From an uncultured Helicobacter sp. (GTDB lineage Bacteria > Campylobacterota > Campylobacteria > Campylobacterales > Helicobacteraceae): DNA of 36,637 nt. A program made the translations under genes and the position numbers. Position 1 is the first letter of the stretch; each line of letters starts with the position of its first letter. Below are positions 18,686-27,099 of the stretch, piece after piece. The stretch spans positions 1 to 36,637 of the forward strand of contig CASFZH010000022.1 in assembly GCA_949299115.1 (NCBI GenBank), in the 5' to 3' direction. Below the pieces are notes generated by a model that worked only from the letters and a program-made list of their open reading frames with translations, did not search any database and was not told where the DNA came from.

Positions 18686-19426
18686 ATGGATGCTAAATCG
18701 CGATTAAAACGTTTGAGAGACAATCTATTCGGACTAAGAAAGATTCAAGAAAGTGTATCGCTAATTTATGGAGTTTATAAAGATGTGCAGTTTATAAAGT
18801 CTCTCTTGCTTAAAACCAACGCTGATAATCTCAATGCTCTCTTTGATGTGGTGTATGAGACAAATATGTGGGGAAGTGGCTCTGGGAGTGGCTCAAATGA
18901 GAATCTTTGCAAGGGCTATGTGGCATTCTTACAAGAATTTTTTAAAGCCCATAATATCACAAGCATTGTCGATGCGGGCTGTGGGGATTGGCAGTTTTCT
19001 AAAAATATAGATTTTAGCGGGATTACTTACCAAGGCTTTGATGTCGCCTCCTTTGTTATCAAAGCAAATACACCGCTTTATAGCACACAAAATATTACAT
19101 TCCACCACTATGATGGAGACTTTAACAAACTTCCTAATGCGGATTTACTGCTTTGCAAAGATGTCTTACAACACCTACCAATCGCTAAGATTAAGGAATT
19201 TATTTGTATCCTGCCACGATACAAATACGCCCTCATTACCAACGATATAGGCAAAAACAACAATATTGAGATTCTCCCCACACAAGGCAGAACACTTGAT
19301 TTACGAGAGGAGCCATTTTATCTTGATTGCTCTATTGTTTTTGAGATTCAAGAAAACCACCAAAATTGGGGTATAGAATCTAAGCCAGTAATGCTATGGG
19401 TTAATCCTAGTAATGCAATACTGTGA
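18686..19426 (+). CDS. SAM-dependent class I methyltransferase
   Basis: A 246-aa protein. The ATG at 18686 is chosen because AGGA precedes it by five bases and only seven bases separate it from the previous stop. The core has motif I IVDAGCGDWQFSKNI (about 93-107), an acidic end of strand 2 (FDVA), and motif IV LLLCKDVLQHLP (about 152-163). The segment FDVVYETNMWGSGSGSGS ahead of motif I is typical of a group of methyltransferases that sit in surface-glycan or secondary-metabolite loci. The N-terminal 40 residues are basic and may form an amphipathic helix. The substrate is unknown. The tandem GSGSGS encoded near 18870 is a small in-frame repeat. It is the second gene of the A13-promoter operon; its 3' end lies in an inverted repeat. 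Confidence 0.8.
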   Translation: MDAKSRLKRLRDNLFGLRKIQESVSLIYGVYKDVQFIKSLLLKTNADNLNALFDVVYETNMWGSGSGSGSNENLCKGYVAFLQEFFKAHNITSIVDAGCGDWQFSKNIDFSGITYQGFDVASFVIKANTPLYSTQNITFHHYDGDFNKLPNADLLLCKDVLQHLPIAKIKEFICILPRYKYALITNDIGKNNNIEILPTQGRTLDLREEPFYLDCSIVFEIQENHQNWGIESKPVMLWVNPSNAIL

Positions 19427-19472
19427 GAATCTAAGTATTATATTCATTTTTATGATTCTTTGGTAGTATTGC
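19415..19472 (+). terminator. Inverted repeat at the end of the methyltransferase gene
   Basis: GCAATACT (19415-19422) pairs with AGTATTGC (19465-19472), and AGAATC (19426-19431) with GATTCT (19454-19459), giving a two-part stem around an AT-rich loop. No T run follows directly. It may end the operon transcript or protect its 3' end. Confidence 0.35.
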
Positions 19473-20326
19473 AGTATTCTCTTAACAAAGAGAGTTTGCT
19501 ATATGGCAAAATAAGATTCTCAAAATGTTTGGACGAAGCTATAAAGAAATGTGAATCTGTTTAAATCAAACTCTTAATATTTTCTATAAAAATAATAAAA
19601 TTAGTGGTTTTAAAAAATTATAGTTATAAAATTGGATATTTTTTATAAATATTATCTTAAAACATAACTGACAAATAGCAATCACGAGGCAAGTCTTATA
19701 TTCTTATCAAAAAATATACTTATGGTAACGAATATTTGTCAAACATAGTAGATTTGTAAGCAATAAATGTATAATAATGGCAATTTTTACAAATTATAAA
19801 TTACAAAAAATAGTGTCAAGATTTAAAAATATCTACGGAGATTACATAATAAAAAACAAAATGATAGATTTTGAATTATTTATAACGAAGTTACAGTAAT
19901 GCAATATTTTAGTATCTTACAACACAATATTTCATCTTGCGATACAAAAGGAAATGCGATAAACAACTAAGATTTGGTAATACAAACAAGAGAGCAAAAC
20001 ACTTGCTATACAGCTTTACATTTGTTGCTACTTTTTAGGAAGCTTTACTAATGCTAAAATGAGGCATGGGCTAATGATTTGGAGTAGATTTGGTATTCGG
20101 AGCTTTTAGAGAAATATGATCTTTTAGATTCTCAAAACAAGACTACACATCTTGACACAAAAGGTATGGGATATACATGAATCTTATGTCATTGTAGATA
20201 TGTGTTTGTGCAAAGTCATGGCAATCTCGATTCTTTCAATCATTTGATTCTATTTCAAATATTATAAGAATCTCTCGTTATTATTAGAGACATATAATAA
20301 ATAATTATAGAAGTTTTAACTCTATG
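19473..20326. other. Intergenic, decayed sequence
   Basis: Some 850 bases between the methyltransferase operon and the end of the effector array. No intact gene. Stretches around 19985-20170 (+) read like protein for 15-25 codons between stops (for example LLEKYDLLDSQNK), suggesting relics of a lost gene. Nothing else is recognisable. Confidence 0.45.
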
Positions 20327-20524
20327 TTATGAATAGAATCTCCATAGTTTCCTAGTGGATTGACCAAACACAGTATTATAAATATTTTGACTATGTCTTA
20401 TCAGAGATTCTCTAGAATCTAAGGTTTGTGCAATATTTCTATTGCATAGTGTAGCAATAAAACCAATACCGCACAATAGTGCTATGGTGTATGGCAGGAT
20501 TATGTGTGAGAATCTATGCCACAT
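20327..20524 (-). pseudogene. Truncated copy of the family A immunity candidate
   Basis: From the ATG at 20524 the frame reads MWHRFSHIILPYTIALLCGI and on to QTLDS, almost the same as the start of the 237-aa protein at 33657-34370. The DNA is nearly identical over about 65 bases (20470-20522 region versus 34305-34365). After LDS the similarity stops and unrelated residues follow to a stop, so only the first transmembrane helix remains. Its start lies just after the stop of the family B relic at 20527, echoing the A/B pairing of cassette 1. It is a decayed end of the array. Confidence 0.65.
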
Positions 20525-20526
20525 AA

Positions 20527-21140
20527 CTAACCCACAACCTTGACAATCCACATAATAAGCACTAGCACAAATGCTATACAACAAACAGCATACATAAATT
20601 TATCATATTGTGTAGGGAAGTGTATCGAGCTATCTTGCTGTAACATCTGCTTTTGCTCCTCTAAAGAATGCTGTGTAAAGCCAAACACACAACATAGAAT
20701 CTTATAATGAGATTGTGTTCTAAAATCTATATATTTTCTACGAAAGTAGGATATTTTCTTGATTTTACAACTCTTTGCATAAATTCCTCTCTATCCCAAC
20801 CCTCCTCCATAGCCCAAACCTCAAGCTCATCATAAAAAAGCGGGGTCTTCATACAATACAAAGCTACAATGGGGAACAATCTCTCTAAGTCTTTTTGAGT
20901 AAAATCGCTCTTTATGGTTTTAATCTCTCTTGCCACTTGCTTATATTTTCGTCTCACTCTAAAAAGAGCGAAGCATTCCTCTCTGCCGACTAAATAAGCA
21001 TATTCTGGAAAGAATCCATTTTTATAAAATTCTAGATCGTACTCTATATCGCCTAATATTTCAACATAAGAAGTATAATAGTTAAAAATCCTACTTAAAA
21101 TATAGCAAATTTCTAAGTCTTGTTGTGATAACTCACTCAA
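20527..21140 (-). pseudogene. Family B immunity candidate broken by a frameshift
   Basis: The first 137 codons start MSELSQQDLEICYILSRIF and contain KKDLERLFP-type sequence (TQKDLERLFPIVALYCM), the landmarks shared with the genes at 32967-33644 and 32422-32970. They stop at 20727. A second frame, open from about 20760 to a stop at 20527, continues the same family: FRTQSHYKILCCVFGFTQ, then LEEQKQMLQQDSSIHF and a C-terminal helix FMYAVCCIAFVLVLIMWIV. This lines up with HYMILGYTFGFVNLTQTQQE... of the 33644 copy. A one-base change near the short A run at about 20755-20760 explains the break. The intact protein would be about 204 aa. Only the N-terminal fragment can be made as it stands. Confidence 0.7.
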
Positions 21141-21172
21141 GGTTGTATTCCTTTAATAACGCATTAATTTCA

Positions 21173-21595
21173 TCAATTCCTTGATATTTTTCTATATAAT
21201 TGCCATACCACAAACAAACATAAACCATTTAAAGCAAATACACTAAAACAGATATAAACCAAAGGAATGTATCTTACTTTAAATCCAAGCACAAAAAGCC
21301 CAACAAATAATATTACAAGATAAATAAGGCTTAGGATAACAATTCTTTTCTTGTTAATATTTTGAATGGAGCAAAGTAAAAAATTTACACAAAATAGCAT
21401 TATACAATTACTATATGCAAAAATTTCAGCATCAAACACTCTTACTTTAAAATGTATAACATCCATCGCAATAAATACCCATAATGCAATCAAAGATAAC
21501 CAATAATTCCAAAATACACTTATAATAACCAACAAAAGCTTTTTACCATTCATAGACAATTTTACCTTATATCTAATTGTAATTTTATTTTGCAT
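21173..21595 (-). CDS. Small membrane protein, putative immunity
   Basis: A 140-aa protein with four predicted membrane helices (about 20-45, 58-80, 84-104 and 107-132) and a basic C-terminus. Not a known family to me. It begins two bases after the stop of the preceding small membrane gene and is the third such gene after the lysozyme-type effector. Effector-linked runs of small polytopic proteins are often immunity proteins that guard the inner membrane or block a periplasmic toxin; this role is inference from position and size. Confidence 0.6.
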   Translation of the reverse strand: MQNKITIRYKVKLSMNGKKLLLVIISVFWNYWLSLIALWVFIAMDVIHFKVRVFDAEIFAYSNCIMLFCVNFLLCSIQNINKKRIVILSLIYLVILFVGLFVLGFKVRYIPLVYICFSVFALNGLCLFVVWQLYRKISRN

Positions 21596-21597
21596 AG

Positions 21598-22068
21598 TTA
21601 ATCAACGCCAAATGTTGCCATCAACACAATAAACCCAATCTCACCAGCAATAAAAGCACCAAATTCCAAAAATCTCTCTTGATGGATAAAGCGTATCTTG
21701 AAATACGCCAACACACTCATTAAAAATGCTAGAAATATAAAATAGACTTTGTGGCTAGGATTCAAGCCAACAACACTAAACCAAAGAATATATAAACCAA
21801 GAAATATAAAAGCCACAAGCATACTAAACAAAAGATAAACCCAAAATCTTCTTATGCTTGGAAATATATGATAACAAACAATACAAACAGGATTTATAAA
21901 AACAAATATTTTATATACTCTCCAAGCAAGGTTTTTTGTATTGTAAAAATCCTCTTGCATAACAAAATTTATCAACTTGATACAAAAAATATCTAAAAAT
22001 ATCACACGCCATACAGCTCACAAACCAAGCAATACACATAATAAAAAACATAGTATTTTATTTTTCAT
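21598..22068 (-). pseudogene. Small membrane protein gene with in-frame TGA at codon 17
   Basis: The ATG at 22068 overlaps the previous stop as ATGA, the usual mark of coupled translation. It reads MKNKILCFLLCVLLGL, then TGA (22020-22018), then AVWRVIFLD and on without a break to 21598. With the TGA read through, the protein would be 156 aa with four membrane helices, close to its neighbours of 149 and 140 aa. A one-base change from TGT/TGC (Cys) or TGG (Trp) would explain it. A shorter product could still begin at a GTG (22005) or at the ATG of MQEDFYNTKN (21960), both without good ribosome-binding sites. Either a recent inactivation or a sequencing error is possible. Confidence 0.6.
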
Positions 22069-22514
22069 AGACGCAGCCTTATTTTTAAGTAGCCTTGCAA
22101 AGCATAGAGCATTTTTATTTCACACAATGCAAAAATAAAGGCGGAGTAATATGCTATAAAAAAATAGAGCCTATCGTATGGAGTCATTATACAATAGAAT
22201 ACAAAAGCTATAATTGACACAAGATACGACCAATAAAATTTTTTGTGTATAAAATATTCGCAATATGCTATAATGCTCACTAATGCGACTAGCAGAAAAT
22301 TAAAAGCAGCCTCAAAAGTCTTTACAAAATCTCTTTGATATGATTTTTCAACAGAAAGATAAACATAAAAATTTGGTGCATCAACAAAATCGCTTATGAA
22401 CAAAAGGCAGATTCTACTAAAATCCAAAGCCAAATCATAATAATTAACATACACGACCAAAATATAAAAAATGCAAAAAGATATACAATGTCCAATAAAT
22501 ATCCAAATTTTCAT
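22065..22514 (-). CDS. Small membrane protein, putative immunity
   Basis: A 149-aa protein with four membrane helices (about 3-26, 70-86, 93-110 and 114-134) and a soluble loop (about 40-68). Its ATG overlaps the stop of the 641-aa effector part as ATGA, and its own stop overlaps the next ATG in the same way, so these genes are translationally coupled. Being the first gene after the effector, it is the best candidate for the matching immunity protein. No known family was recognised. Confidence 0.65.
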   Translation of the reverse strand: MKIWIFIGHCISFCIFYILVVYVNYYDLALDFSRICLLFISDFVDAPNFYVYLSVEKSYQRDFVKTFEAAFNFLLVALVSIIAYCEYFIHKKFYWSYLVSIIAFVFYCIMTPYDRLYFFIAYYSAFIFALCEIKMLYALQGYLKIRLRL

Positions 22515-24436
22515 TTTATACCCATTCCCTCTGAATCTAAACGCAAATCACTATACGGATTTATGCCATAGTTTATCCCTCGAAGTATCATTTTGTTATC
22601 ATAGCTATTGGGTTCAAATTCTTTGATAATATCCTCGTCATAATCATAAACATTATCTAAAAAATAAATATTAGCAATATCTTTTACTCCCAAAAATGCT
22701 GGGATTCCTTCAGTAAGGAAACCAATCTCTCTTGAAACCCATTGCTTATTGTATGCAATCGTTATGCCTTCTTCTCTCCCCCTGTGAAAGGCATAACCCA
22801 TATTTATAGTGGCATTTTTAGCTTTTGCTTTATTGTGTGTAAGCTGCAAAAAACCTCTATAAATATTTATCGCATAGGGTAGTTGCCCAACTGCATCTGC
22901 CCAATAGGGAATACCTTCCATTGAGACTAATCTATAGCCTTTCGCTCCATTTTCTGCTTTTTTCCAATCGCCTTTCTTGCCGCCAAAATATATAGTCGCA
23001 TAATTGATGAGTTTTTCATCTTTGTTTTTATCAGAAAATTCAATATTTGGAGCCATAGAATCTACAAACTCCACAATATCCCTCCAAGTGAAGTATAACA
23101 CACCAAGCCCCTCACATTTTTCTTTATCTTGTAAATCAGGGTTCACATCTATAAGCTTATGATAGTTATCCGCACCACTCTCAAACCATTGAATCCCACT
23201 AATACCATATAGCTCTTCTGTGCTAAGCTTAGTTTCTGCCCTATCCTTTCTCTCTATGCTAAAGAGATAGATTCCCTCTTTATTGAATATTTGGATTGTA
23301 TCGGCTTTCTTCCCAAACGCCACTTCATAAGCTAAACTATCATCATTACTTGCTAAATATTGATGTGCTGTATGTATTGCTTGAGATTCAAACTCTTGAG
23401 CTGATACTCTTTTGTTAAAAGTATAGCTTCCACCTTTTTTATCTGCTGAACTTAGAGAGATGATAGCGACATTGCCTTTAGAGTGTATCTCGCTTGTGCT
23501 AAAGTCATTAGCAAGATTTTGTGTAGCTACGATAAGCTTGGTTGTTCTTTTAAAGAGATTTGATGTTTGCTCTAGGATAATATCAAAGTAAAAGGTTGTG
23601 CTATAAGTATCACTATTTGGGTTTTTAGTAATAGTAGTGCTTGTATAGACTTGTCTATTTTCACAATTATGCAAATAGAGTGTAAAGTCCTCTCTGCTTA
23701 CAATATCTAGATTCTCTCCTTTAGAATCTAAAAGTGTGAGGTTATTGATTGTTAGGCTAAAGTTGCCATTGTGGGAAGTATCTAACTCTTTATTGTCTTG
23801 TAGCTTTAGCTGAATATCTAGCATTTGTGAGGGTAAATCTTTTAAGATTCTATACTCATTTTCTTTAGCAAAGTTATAGAGTTCTATTGCCTGCTCTCTT
23901 TTATCTTTGAGGGATACTTTTAGCACTCCATCATTTTTAGAGATAGTATATAAGATATTACTATGTGAGGCTTCATAGGTTATAGAATCTTGTGTGTTAA
24001 GTGTAAGGATAGCATTACTCTTTAGGGCTGTAAGCTTTGGATTCTGTGTGCTTTCTTTTTCTTTCTCATCGTATTCAAGATAGAGTATTGCACATTGCCC
24101 TACAACGAGCTTAGAGCAATCAAGCTTGGCATTCTTGCCAAGCACTAATGTAAGAAATGTATTTTGTGGCTGAATGATTTGGATAGGCAGAGGTGTGGGA
24201 GTGGGATACAGGATTAGGATTTGTGCGGGATTTTCTGCTGTGCTTTGGGCTGGATTTGCTACTCTCTCTTGTGCGGTAGGATTATCTGTGTGGTTTGTTT
24301 GGCTAAGGCGAGATTGTGTGTTGTCTTGCGGTGTAGTTTGGGCTAGATTTGTTTGAGTGGTGGAATCTTGTGTGGTAGCTAGGATTCTCTCATTAGGATT
24401 TATTTGAGCATTGTTAGTTTGTGGATTAGTATGCAA
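22511..24436 (-). CDS. C-terminal part of a large lysozyme-type effector
   Basis: A 641-aa frame shown from a TTG. The frame is open further upstream to the A7 tract at 24580-24586 with no ATG or GTG, reading KTFSLENIYCIQSFYGNLGA, so it is best taken as the continuation of the lysozyme gene at 24573-25526; losing one A would join them into about 1,000 aa. The first 80 residues are a Gln/Thr/Pro/Asn-rich linker. The middle (about 80-400) is beta-rich without a known motif. The last 240 residues form a conserved-looking domain with ISGIQWFESGADNYHKL, YFTWRDIVEFVD, GMGYAFHRG-type sequence (INMGYAFHRGREEG) and LRGINYGINPYSDL; I do not recognise it and it may be the second toxic or a wall-binding domain. 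A coupled membrane gene follows. Confidence 0.6.
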   Translation of the reverse strand: MHTNPQTNNAQINPNERILATTQDSTTQTNLAQTTPQDNTQSRLSQTNHTDNPTAQERVANPAQSTAENPAQILILYPTPTPLPIQIIQPQNTFLTLVLGKNAKLDCSKLVVGQCAILYLEYDEKEKESTQNPKLTALKSNAILTLNTQDSITYEASHSNILYTISKNDGVLKVSLKDKREQAIELYNFAKENEYRILKDLPSQMLDIQLKLQDNKELDTSHNGNFSLTINNLTLLDSKGENLDIVSREDFTLYLHNCENRQVYTSTTITKNPNSDTYSTTFYFDIILEQTSNLFKRTTKLIVATQNLANDFSTSEIHSKGNVAIISLSSADKKGGSYTFNKRVSAQEFESQAIHTAHQYLASNDDSLAYEVAFGKKADTIQIFNKEGIYLFSIERKDRAETKLSTEELYGISGIQWFESGADNYHKLIDVNPDLQDKEKCEGLGVLYFTWRDIVEFVDSMAPNIEFSDKNKDEKLINYATIYFGGKKGDWKKAENGAKGYRLVSMEGIPYWADAVGQLPYAINIYRGFLQLTHNKAKAKNATINMGYAFHRGREEGITIAYNKQWVSREIGFLTEGIPAFLGVKDIANIYFLDNVYDYDEDIIKEFEPNSYDNKMILRGINYGINPYSDLRLDSEGMGIK

Positions 24437-24572
24437 ATCTTGTGTGGGCTGTGGTTGCTTAGAGTTATTAGAGAATCTTTGGCTTAAGATTTTATTGATA
24501 CTTGCGACATTAGCAAGCTTTTTAGCGCCTAAATTTCCATAAAAGCTTTGGATACAATAGATATTTTCTAGG

Positions 24573-25526
24573 CTAAAGGTTTTTTTGTGTGAGGGTGTTT
24601 AGGTAGTCCAAATGAGGCTTAAGGGTGGTGGTAATGTCATTTATGGGCTTTTTGGTGAGTTGCGAAATTGGTTTAAGTTTTTGAAATTTTTTTAAATCGG
24701 TAATATAATTTTGATAAGGTATAAAATCTAAATTATTTTCATACCATTGTGCTAAATTATATAGTGTATCTTGTTTGTAATCTTGTTTGGAGTTTGTCCT
24801 ATTTGTTTTGATTTTGTGTATTCTGTATTCAATTATTTCCTTTTTAATATTTAAGTAAGAAAATATATCAAATATAAGTTTTAATTGATTAATGTTTGGA
24901 TTAGATAAATAGATGTCAGCTTCATCGCAAGCTCTAATCTGAAATGGAATAAAGTTTCTTGGATTTGTTTTATATCGTATCAAAAACCACGACAAAAATC
25001 TCGAATTTTTAGCAACAATAGAATGTCGAATACTGTCTCTGATACCATAAAACCTACCGTGATAATGCAAAGAAACTAAAGAGGCTTTTTCTTGGCTGTA
25101 TTTTAAGAGGCTATCACTGATGTGGTTTGATACATACTGCTTGTATGAATCAAAGGTTCTCTCTAAAACTTCTTGAGCCTGTTCTTGTGTAAGCGAAAAA
25201 TTAAAAATTTTATTTTGCAAATAACCTTTTACTACCTTTGGGTCTGTAAAGCCTGTCTTATTAGCTCTGTATTTTTCTATGATTCCATAAAAAGTTAATT
25301 CCTCGTTTCCTATTTTTAGTTTTTTAGAATCATCTGGCAAATACCCTTTTAAAAGCAACTTTGGATTATCCCCTGTTTTTAAATCAAGCCCATAACCAAC
25401 GGTTACATTGCCCGCAATATGTATAGTATTCTCTTGTTTGTAATTTGGATTTTCAAAGGCAATGAGTAGTTTTGCACATTCTTTTTTATAGTCATTTTCA
25501 TTTAATTCTTTAATATCATACAGCAT
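24573..25526 (-). CDS. Pesticin-like (GH24-type) lysozyme effector, N-terminal part
   Basis: A 317-aa frame. The N-terminal domain has the phage-lysozyme/pesticin signature: E25 in LLIAFENPNY, then NVTVGYGLDL with T42 and D48. The spacing of T to D (six residues) matches pesticin T201/D207 and E25 would be the acid catalyst. The product should cut the glycan strands of peptidoglycan. No signal peptide is present, fitting delivery by a type VI system. From about residue 250 a LysM-like stretch DTLYNLAQWYENN precedes a linker. The frame stops at an A7 tract, just where the 641-aa frame takes over. The start overlaps the upstream inhibitor-like gene by 25 bases, so both are cotranscribed. Confidence 0.75.
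   Translation of the reverse strand: MLYDIKELNENDYKKECAKLLIAFENPNYKQENTIHIAGNVTVGYGLDLKTGDNPKLLLKGYLPDDSKKLKIGNEELTFYGIIEKYRANKTGFTDPKVVKGYLQNKIFNFSLTQEQAQEVLERTFDSYKQYVSNHISDSLLKYSQEKASLVSLHYHGRFYGIRDSIRHSIVAKNSRFLSWFLIRYKTNPRNFIPFQIRACDEADIYLSNPNINQLKLIFDIFSYLNIKKEIIEYRIHKIKTNRTNSKQDYKQDTLYNLAQWYENNLDFIPYQNYITDLKKFQKLKPISQLTKKPINDITTTLKPHLDYLNTLTQKNL
24580..24586 (-). other. A7 tract at a frame switch
   Basis: Seven A on the coding strand lie at the junction between the lysozyme frame and the 641-aa frame. With six A, the codons run ACA CAA AAA ACC TTT AGC and both parts become one protein. Transcriptional or replicative slippage here could produce the full-length form. Confidence 0.55.
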
Positions 25527-26239
25527 TCTTGCACTTCCTTTTTATACATATCTCCCCACTCAAATATCGTTTGATTACCACACATTGTGATACAAAAAGA
25601 ACCAGGCGAATCAAAGGCTTTCTCATCTCTTGTAAATACAATGCCTTGCGGATTTTTCTTGATATAAATTTTACAATTTATAAAATCCTCATCATCGAAA
25701 TAGGCTATGGCTTCTTGTTGTGATTTTATTTGTAGTTTCAGAGCTATATCACATTGGTGCATATCATTAAACTCGCTTTTGTCTAGCAAGGCAAAGTATG
25801 AGGCTTCGCAAGTATTATTTTTACATTTTTGTATTGTAAAGCTCCCTGTATAAAGATTTTCTTGTAAGCTATAAGTTCCAAGCCACGCATTGCTTGTATG
25901 TGGCGTGTAGTTTTGTAGCTCTTTGATTCTACTCTGTAATGATTCTTTTAGGCATTCTTTAGATTCACACCTCTCTCGTGTCTTAAGCCAAGATTTTTGA
26001 GAATCTAATAATGCTTTTTTGGCATTCTTATCAAGCTTTGTCTTTGTGTCTTGGTAGATTTGAGAGATTTGCCTATCTAGATTCTGTAATTCCCCACTAG
26101 AATCTTCACATATCATCTTTTCTACTTTTGTAGTTGCTTTAGCACAATCAAAGCTAGGCTTAGATTCTTGTGGGCTTTGTGCGTAGAGATGAATCCCTAA
26201 AGCTATACAAACCACTAAGCTTATTAAAATTTTTTGCAT
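25502..26239 (-). CDS. LprI-like lysozyme inhibitor-type protein
   Basis: A 245-aa secreted protein. AGGAG lies five bases ahead of the ATG, and a signal peptide ends near LYAQS (about 20). The mature N-terminal domain fits LprI/DUF1311: FDCAKATTKVEKMICED with C32 and C44, then the helical SQKSWLKTRERCESKEC with the Trp-Leu-x-x-Arg and paired Cys. LprI of Mycobacterium inhibits lysozyme, so a periplasmic inhibitor beside a lysozyme gene makes sense as its immunity protein. A C-terminal beta domain (about 115-245) with four Cys near the end follows. Unusually it stands ahead of the effector, not after it. It begins 38 bases after the VgrG tail and overlaps the lysozyme start. Confidence 0.75.
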   Translation of the reverse strand: MQKILISLVVCIALGIHLYAQSPQESKPSFDCAKATTKVEKMICEDSSGELQNLDRQISQIYQDTKTKLDKNAKKALLDSQKSWLKTRERCESKECLKESLQSRIKELQNYTPHTSNAWLGTYSLQENLYTGSFTIQKCKNNTCEASYFALLDKSEFNDMHQCDIALKLQIKSQQEAIAYFDDEDFINCKIYIKKNPQGIVFTRDEKAFDSPGSFCITMCGNQTIFEWGDMYKKEVQECCMILKN

Positions 26240-26277
26240 AAAGACTCCTAGTTGAAATTACTATTACCTAGCATGTG

Positions 26278-27099
26278 TCATTCCGACTTCACTTCCCCAC
26301 CCTTAACGACGAGTCCTTTAGAATCTATAACTACTTCCACGCCACCTGCTTTTATTATAACAGAATCTCCTTTAGCTATGATTTGGGTCTCGCCTACTTG
26401 GTGGGTTATTTGATTACCTGCACTCACTTCATAATCTGTCGTCATCTCACTATATTTAGAATCCGCACTCTCTGTATGTTGTTTATCTGTTTGGGTAGAA
26501 AAATTTTCTTTGGTAGAAATATCTATGTAATTCAAAGCTTGTAAATTAATATGTTCTTGACTTCTGTAATTTATACCTTTGATAGAATCTAGTTCTACTT
26601 TTCCCCCAACCACCTCACTTTTATTCCCTTTTATATTTCTATTCTCATCTTTAGCAATGCTAATGTTTTCACTCCCCCCCCCCCCAATCTCTACTACTCT
26701 ATCTCCTCCTATATGCTCACTACTATCCTTAGCTACTCTTAGACTATTACTTGCTCCTACATTAAGGCTATTGCTTAATCCTACTATGGTATCTTTAGAT
26801 AAAGCTACATTGGTTAGATATTCTCCTCCTATATTGACATTTTTAGCTAGAGTGATATTTTGCATATGGGCTTTATGGATAGATTCTGTATAGTTTCCTA
26901 GTGTGATAGAATCTTTATTATTCTCAATGGTTTGAGAGAAGTTATGGTTTATAGATTCACTATAGTCTTTTTGAGCTTTAAGTGTTATGTGTTCTTTGTC
27001 TTTAAGATTAGAGAATATCAGTTCATTACTGCCTTGTTCTATTGCTTGTGGTGTATGCGTATTGAGAGTTCTTATTATAGTGATTAAATGATTATTTTT
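26278..27099 (-). pseudogene. VgrG C-terminal tail, copy 3 (longest)
   Basis: About 273 codons of a VgrG (type VI spike) C-terminal region, from LITIIRTLNTHTPQAIEQ through GSNELIFSNLKDKEHI and the short beta-helix repeats (NVNIGG, GDRVVEIGGGG) to the end VEVVIDSKGLVVKGGEVKSE. A stop bounds it upstream and there is no ATG until 26865, deep inside the repeat region; the gp27/gp5-like N-terminal two thirds of VgrG are absent. The 3' end is nearly identical to tails 1 and 2. A run of 12 G lies inside it in frame. The upstream edge abuts the end of a family C fragment. I take it as a silent tail, or a remnant left by recombination, that marks the start of cassette 3. Confidence 0.75.
26674..26685 (-). 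repeat. G12 homopolymer inside VgrG tail 3
   Basis: Twelve G on the coding strand encode four Gly codons in frame (VEIGGGGSEN). Runs of G or C this long are classical slip-strand phase-variation sites in Helicobacter and Campylobacter. A one-base change would truncate any VgrG carrying this tail and so drop the rest of the spike. Confidence 0.8.

Noticed and set aside
26579-26893. 104-codon plus-strand frame with Ser/Pro/Leu runs
   Set aside because: Antisense shadow of the VgrG tail, including the C12 run.
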